This document shows positions 61,950 through 64,000 of a DNA stretch of 64,000 nt, piece by piece; the first letter of the stretch is position 1, and each line of letters opens with the position of its first letter. Source of the stretch: a bacterium (lineage in GTDB: Bacteria > Bacillota_I > Bacilli_A > RF39 > UBA660); contig SFSZ01000011.1 in NCBI GenBank assembly GCA_004563275.1, forward strand, positions 1 to 64,000, written 5' to 3'. The position numbers were made by a program, and so were the translations under genes. The notes beneath the pieces are model-generated. The model saw nothing but the letters and a program-made list of their open reading frames with translations. It was not told where the DNA came from and made no database searches.

Positions 61950-62516
61950 ATGTTAGATAAGATTAATAAGTATTTAAATTTATCATTAATTATTTCAGGG
62001 GTAATGGCAATTTTAGGAGTAGTACTTATGGTTTATCCAGAAGTATCATTCACAGTTATTTCATATGTTATTGGAATATCATTCTTAGCTGCTGGAGTTT
62101 CATTATTATTTATTGAAAGAAAATTTATATTTAGTTTATTTAATGGAGCTTTAATATTTATTTTAGGTTTATTAATAGTAATTCATCCAGAATTATTAAA
62201 AGTTATGATTCCAATTATTGTAGGTTTATGGTTTATTATTAATGGAGGCTTAAAATTTAGATTAGGTACATTATTTAAAGATATTTATAATAAAAAATAT
62301 TGGTTAACTATTATCTTAGCTTCTTTATCATTTGTTTTAGGTATTGTTTTAGTAATTAATCCAATTGAAAGTGCAAGTGCTTTAACATTATTTTTAGGAA
62401 TTATGTTAGTATCTTATTCAATTTGTGATATTGTAGATTTTATAGTTATTAAAAAATACATTAAAGATTTTAGTAAAGAATTAAATAAAAAATTAGAAGC
62501 ATTTATTAATTATTAA
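61950..62516 (+). CDS. DUF308/HdeD-family membrane protein
   Basis: 188 aa with AGAGGAGAA upstream. Five or six membrane helices with the DUF308 pattern: ISGVMAILGVVLMVYPEVSF, then VIGISFLAAGVSLLF and ALIFILGLLIVIHPELL, the repeating P-E/P motif of the HdeD family. Members are small membrane proteins linked to acid stress or of unknown role. It is 14 bases after the helper pseudogene, the last gene of the MMPL unit. Its last 12 codons and stop are repeated once, in tandem, just after the gene. Confidence 0.9.
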   Translation: MLDKINKYLNLSLIISGVMAILGVVLMVYPEVSFTVISYVIGISFLAAGVSLLFIERKFIFSLFNGALIFILGLLIVIHPELLKVMIPIIVGLWFIINGGLKFRLGTLFKDIYNKKYWLTIILASLSFVLGIVLVINPIESASALTLFLGIMLVSYSICDIVDFIVIKKYIKDFSKELNKKLEAFINY

Positions 62517-62552
62517 TTAAATAAAAAATTAGAAGCATTTATTAATTATTAA
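62479..62552. repeat. 36-bp perfect tandem duplication at the end of the DUF308 gene
   Basis: The unit 62479-62514 is repeated exactly at 62515-62550 (two further bases also match). It includes the C-terminal codons and the stop, so the second copy is out of the gene. This looks like slippage. Confidence 0.92.
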
Positions 62553-62561
62553 AAAATATTG

Positions 62562-62590
62562 TTGACAATGGGATGATAAACGTGTACTAT
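62562..62590 (+). promoter_or_regulatory. SigA promoter of a small transcription unit
   Basis: TTGACA (62562-62567) and TACTAT (62585-62590), 17-base spacer. A 10-bp inverted repeat (62589-62598 with 62608-62617) spans the expected start site. Confidence 0.7.
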
Positions 62591-62617
62591 ATATATCAAT
62601 CAGTTGGTGATATATAT
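62589..62617. repeat. Inverted repeat across the start of the small unit
   Basis: ATATATATCA (62589-62598) and TGATATATAT (62608-62617) with a 9-base loop. The left arm overlaps the -10; the right arm covers the ribosome site of the micro-ORF. It may be an operator or an RNA hairpin. Confidence 0.6.
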
Positions 62618-62675
62618 GGAAATATTTTTATCAGAATTTAATGCTATTTTTAAAGAGAGGACGAAAATCCGATAA
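62616..62675 (+). CDS. 19-residue micro-ORF (leader peptide candidate)
   Basis: ATG 62616 with GGTGA five bases upstream opens MEIFLSEFNAIFKERTKIR, and its TAA (62673-62675) lies in the loop of the strong terminator. With its own promoter and terminator the frame may be an attenuator leader or a small peptide gene. No membrane segment, so it is unlike Fst-type toxins. Confidence 0.4.
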   Translation: MEIFLSEFNAIFKERTKIR

Positions 62676-62703
62676 TTCAGGATTTTTGTCCTCTCTTTTT
62701 AAA
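62652..62703 (+). terminator. Very strong intrinsic terminator
   Basis: 19-bp continuous stem (62652-62670 with 62680-62698) including one G-U pair, 9-base loop, then T. It closes the small unit. Confidence 0.9.
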
Positions 62704-62769
62704 TTAATAATAATTGCTTTTTTATTATAATTATGTTTTGATAAATTTATAGAATGGAGATGAGTAATT

Positions 62770-62976
62770 ATGAAGGTTATTAGCAATTTTGATATGTCAG
62801 GCGATAAAATTAATTTAATTTATAGTATGCTTTTAAATATTAAAGATGGAGTGAATAAAGTTACCGATGATTTTAATATTAGCAATCCTGACTGGGAAGA
62901 ATTACTTACTATTTTAAGTGAATGTGAAGCTGAAATGGTTTATATTTTAGAGAATATAAAAAATAGAAAACAATAG
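62770..62976 (+). CDS. Small acidic hypothetical protein
   Basis: 68 aa with GGAGATGAG upstream. Helical and acidic (DKINLIYSMLLNIKDGVNKV, then DWEELLTILSECEAEMVYIL), no membrane segment and no recognised family. It may pair with another helix. It follows the strong terminator of the small unit and lies in the same direction as the next two small genes, so the three could be one short operon. Confidence 0.5.
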   Translation: MKVISNFDMSGDKINLIYSMLLNIKDGVNKVTDDFNISNPDWEELLTILSECEAEMVYILENIKNRKQ

Positions 62977-62998
62977 TTTTATAAGGAGAAGTTTTTAA

Positions 62999-63376
62999 AT
63001 GACAATAGAAGAAATAAGAAAAGAATATGAGAATTCTCCCGATATTGTAAAAATATTTAATACATTAATTGATGTTACAATGTCAGAATTTTATCACAAT
63101 AAAGGTGTATATTTAGAATCATTAGAATTAGAAACAATTAAAAATATTAATTTTAGTTATAAACCTGAAATTAAACAATGGCATATTGATCTTATCGAAA
63201 AAGAAATTATAAAGATAATTAAAAAAACCCATTTTAAATGGGAAAATGATTATAAATTACATAAAAAATATAAAGATGAGTTTGAATATTTATGCCTAAC
63301 AATGGCTGATTTGAAAGAATTTATTCATACACCAAAATTTATAAGAGTTATAGCTGATTACTTGGAAATCAAATAA
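62999..63376 (+). CDS. Hypothetical cytoplasmic protein
   Basis: 125 aa, ribosome site AAGGAG upstream. Mostly helical and charged (MTIEEIRKEYENSPDIVKIF at the start, KEIIKIIKKTHFKWENDYKL in the middle), with no signal peptide, membrane segment or catalytic motif that I recognise. It is 22 bases after the previous small gene and 38 bases before the next, probably in one transcript. Function unknown. Confidence 0.5.
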   Translation: MTIEEIRKEYENSPDIVKIFNTLIDVTMSEFYHNKGVYLESLELETIKNINFSYKPEIKQWHIDLIEKEIIKIIKKTHFKWENDYKLHKKYKDEFEYLCLTMADLKEFIHTPKFIRVIADYLEIK

Positions 63377-63414
63377 ATTTTAATATATTATTTGATTGGT
63401 TTGGGGGTGAAATC

Positions 63415-63636
63415 ATGGGAAAGAGTGAAGCTAAAGCTGTCTATGATCTATATGACAACGAGAATAATGGTCAATTAATTGGCTCTGTAGTAATTAGAGA
63501 TAGTTGGGACGGAGATAGATATGTTGACGTTTACAATGGAGATAGAACAAGTAAATATGATCATGATCATGCTTGGTCTTCTGAACAAGATACTTCAAAA
63601 GAAATGGGGTATCATGGCTATAGAACTAGAGATTAG
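63415..63636 (+). CDS. Small His/Asp-rich hypothetical protein
   Basis: 73 aa with TGGGGGTG upstream. It has a short strand-rich front (KAVYDLYDNENNGQLIGSVV, then DGDRYVDVYNGD) and a polar His/Asp-rich tail (YDHDHAWSSE, GYHGYRTRD) that could bind a metal. No signal or membrane segment. Codon use is more GC-rich than in neighbours. I do not recognise the family. A hairpin terminator follows the stop. Confidence 0.5.
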   Translation: MGKSEAKAVYDLYDNENNGQLIGSVVIRDSWDGDRYVDVYNGDRTSKYDHDHAWSSEQDTSKEMGYHGYRTRD

Positions 63637-63640
63637 TTAT

Positions 63641-63675
63641 AAAAAACTGGGTTATGAGAAACATCCAGTTTTTTA
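63641..63675. terminator. Terminator between convergent genes
   Basis: AAAAAACTGG (63641-63650) pairs with CCAGTTTTTT (63665-63674), 14-base loop. Confidence 0.8.
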
Positions 63676-64000
63676 TTTGGTAAATTTTAAATCTTCATTA
63701 TTATCATTTTTTAATGTTAGTTCTTTTTGTTTATAAATTAGATATGTTTTATTTTCTTTATCATCTTTAAGATAGATACCTAAACCATTATGATCGTCAT
63801 TAATTGTTCCTTCTATTTTTTCTTTGTTAATTGTTAGGGTGTAGTTGTTGTTTTTGGCGTCTATTTTTAGTTTATCTTTTTTATTTTTCCATGTACCTTT
63901 TAAATTAGATAGGGTGTAGGTATTTATTTGTTTATCTGATTTTGTAAATGATAATTCGATTGATTTTCTTAGTTTATTTTGTCCTTCTTTAGTTAGGGTT
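63673..64000 (-). CDS. Hypothetical protein, C-terminal part only
   Basis: The minus-strand frame is open from the window end (64000) to a stop at 63673-63675, at least 108 codons; the start lies outside. The product is beta-rich with many Asn and Lys (TYTLSNLKGTWKNKKDKLKI, then KNNNYTLTINKEKIEG and GIYLKDDKENKTYLIYKQKE), like the outer domain of a lipoprotein. Codons such as CTA, ACC and AAC are more frequent than elsewhere, which hints at a different origin or strand bias. No family recognised. Confidence 0.6.
   Translation of the reverse strand, partial: TLTKEGQNKLRKSIELSFTKSDKQINTYTLSNLKGTWKNKKDKLKIDAKNNNYTLTINKEKIEGTINDDHNGLGIYLKDDKENKTYLIYKQKELTLKNDNNEDLKFTK

Overview
The window is very AT-rich, standard-code Firmicute DNA. 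TGA is used as a stop (for example the genes ending at 11414 and 19702), so this is not the Mycoplasma code. The gene set points to a gut-type Bacilli lineage near Erysipelotrichales or the RF39/Mollicutes-related groups. The sporulation gene spo0A and homologues of the coat and mother-cell genes cotJ, yunB and yutH indicate an organism that sporulates or did so recently. No insertion sequence, prophage or CRISPR array was seen.

Layout. 1-8.7 kb: the 3' part of a divergent acyl-CoA synthetase-like gene, a membrane hybrid kinase with degenerate catalytic motifs, spo0A, a short Clp ATPase with a dead second AAA+ domain, cysS, a membrane zinc protease and a zinc-ribbon protein. 8.7-21.8 kb: an exopolysaccharide/teichoic-type locus. 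It holds a priming glycosyltransferase, two hexapeptide acetyltransferases, a TagA/WecG-type transferase, GT4 and GT32 transferases, a Wzy polymerase, a pyruvyltransferase-FrhB fusion, a Wzx flippase, WecB and VanZ, then a separately promoted CpsC/CpsD pair and a membrane-anchored protein. 21.8-34.5 kb: formate-THF ligase, an amidoligase, UvrB, a HigB/HigA-ImmA toxin-antitoxin cassette, a VanY-type carboxypeptidase, a CBS-containing pyrophosphatase and a PMCA-type Ca2+ ATPase.

34.5-42.1 kb: a CotJA-CotJB fusion with CotJC, a thioredoxin-like protein, TrmL, ferredoxin, then a block like the Bacillus yunB/yutD/yutH/yutI neighbourhood with several unknown genes. 42.1-45.0 kb: eleven tRNA genes, five leftward, four rightward from a divergent promoter pair, and an Arg-Pro pair further on. 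45-52.8 kb: phosphoketolase, a COG2509 FAD enzyme, a D-aspartate ligase/racemase pair and CapA. 52.8-64 kb: an accessory stretch with a decayed AMP-ligase, a CoA-acyltransferase-like protein, YbaK, a membrane HTH regulator paired with a secreted protein, TetR/MMPL/frameshifted secreted partner/DUF308, a small promoter-to-terminator unit with a micro-ORF, and small unknown genes.

How it fits together. Spo0A has an intact receiver and recognition helix, while the hybrid kinase beside it has lost its phosphoacceptor His and other key residues, so it may be a pseudokinase regulator. The sporulation genes yunB and the yutH homologue share an unusual leaderless, SigE-like promoter layout. WecB supplies UDP-ManNAc for the TagA/WecG-type transferase in the polysaccharide locus. 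Aspartate racemase and the ATP-grasp ligase would together put D-Asp into peptidoglycan. The MMPL cluster looks like lipid or envelope export that is partly decaying (one frameshift, one gene remnant).
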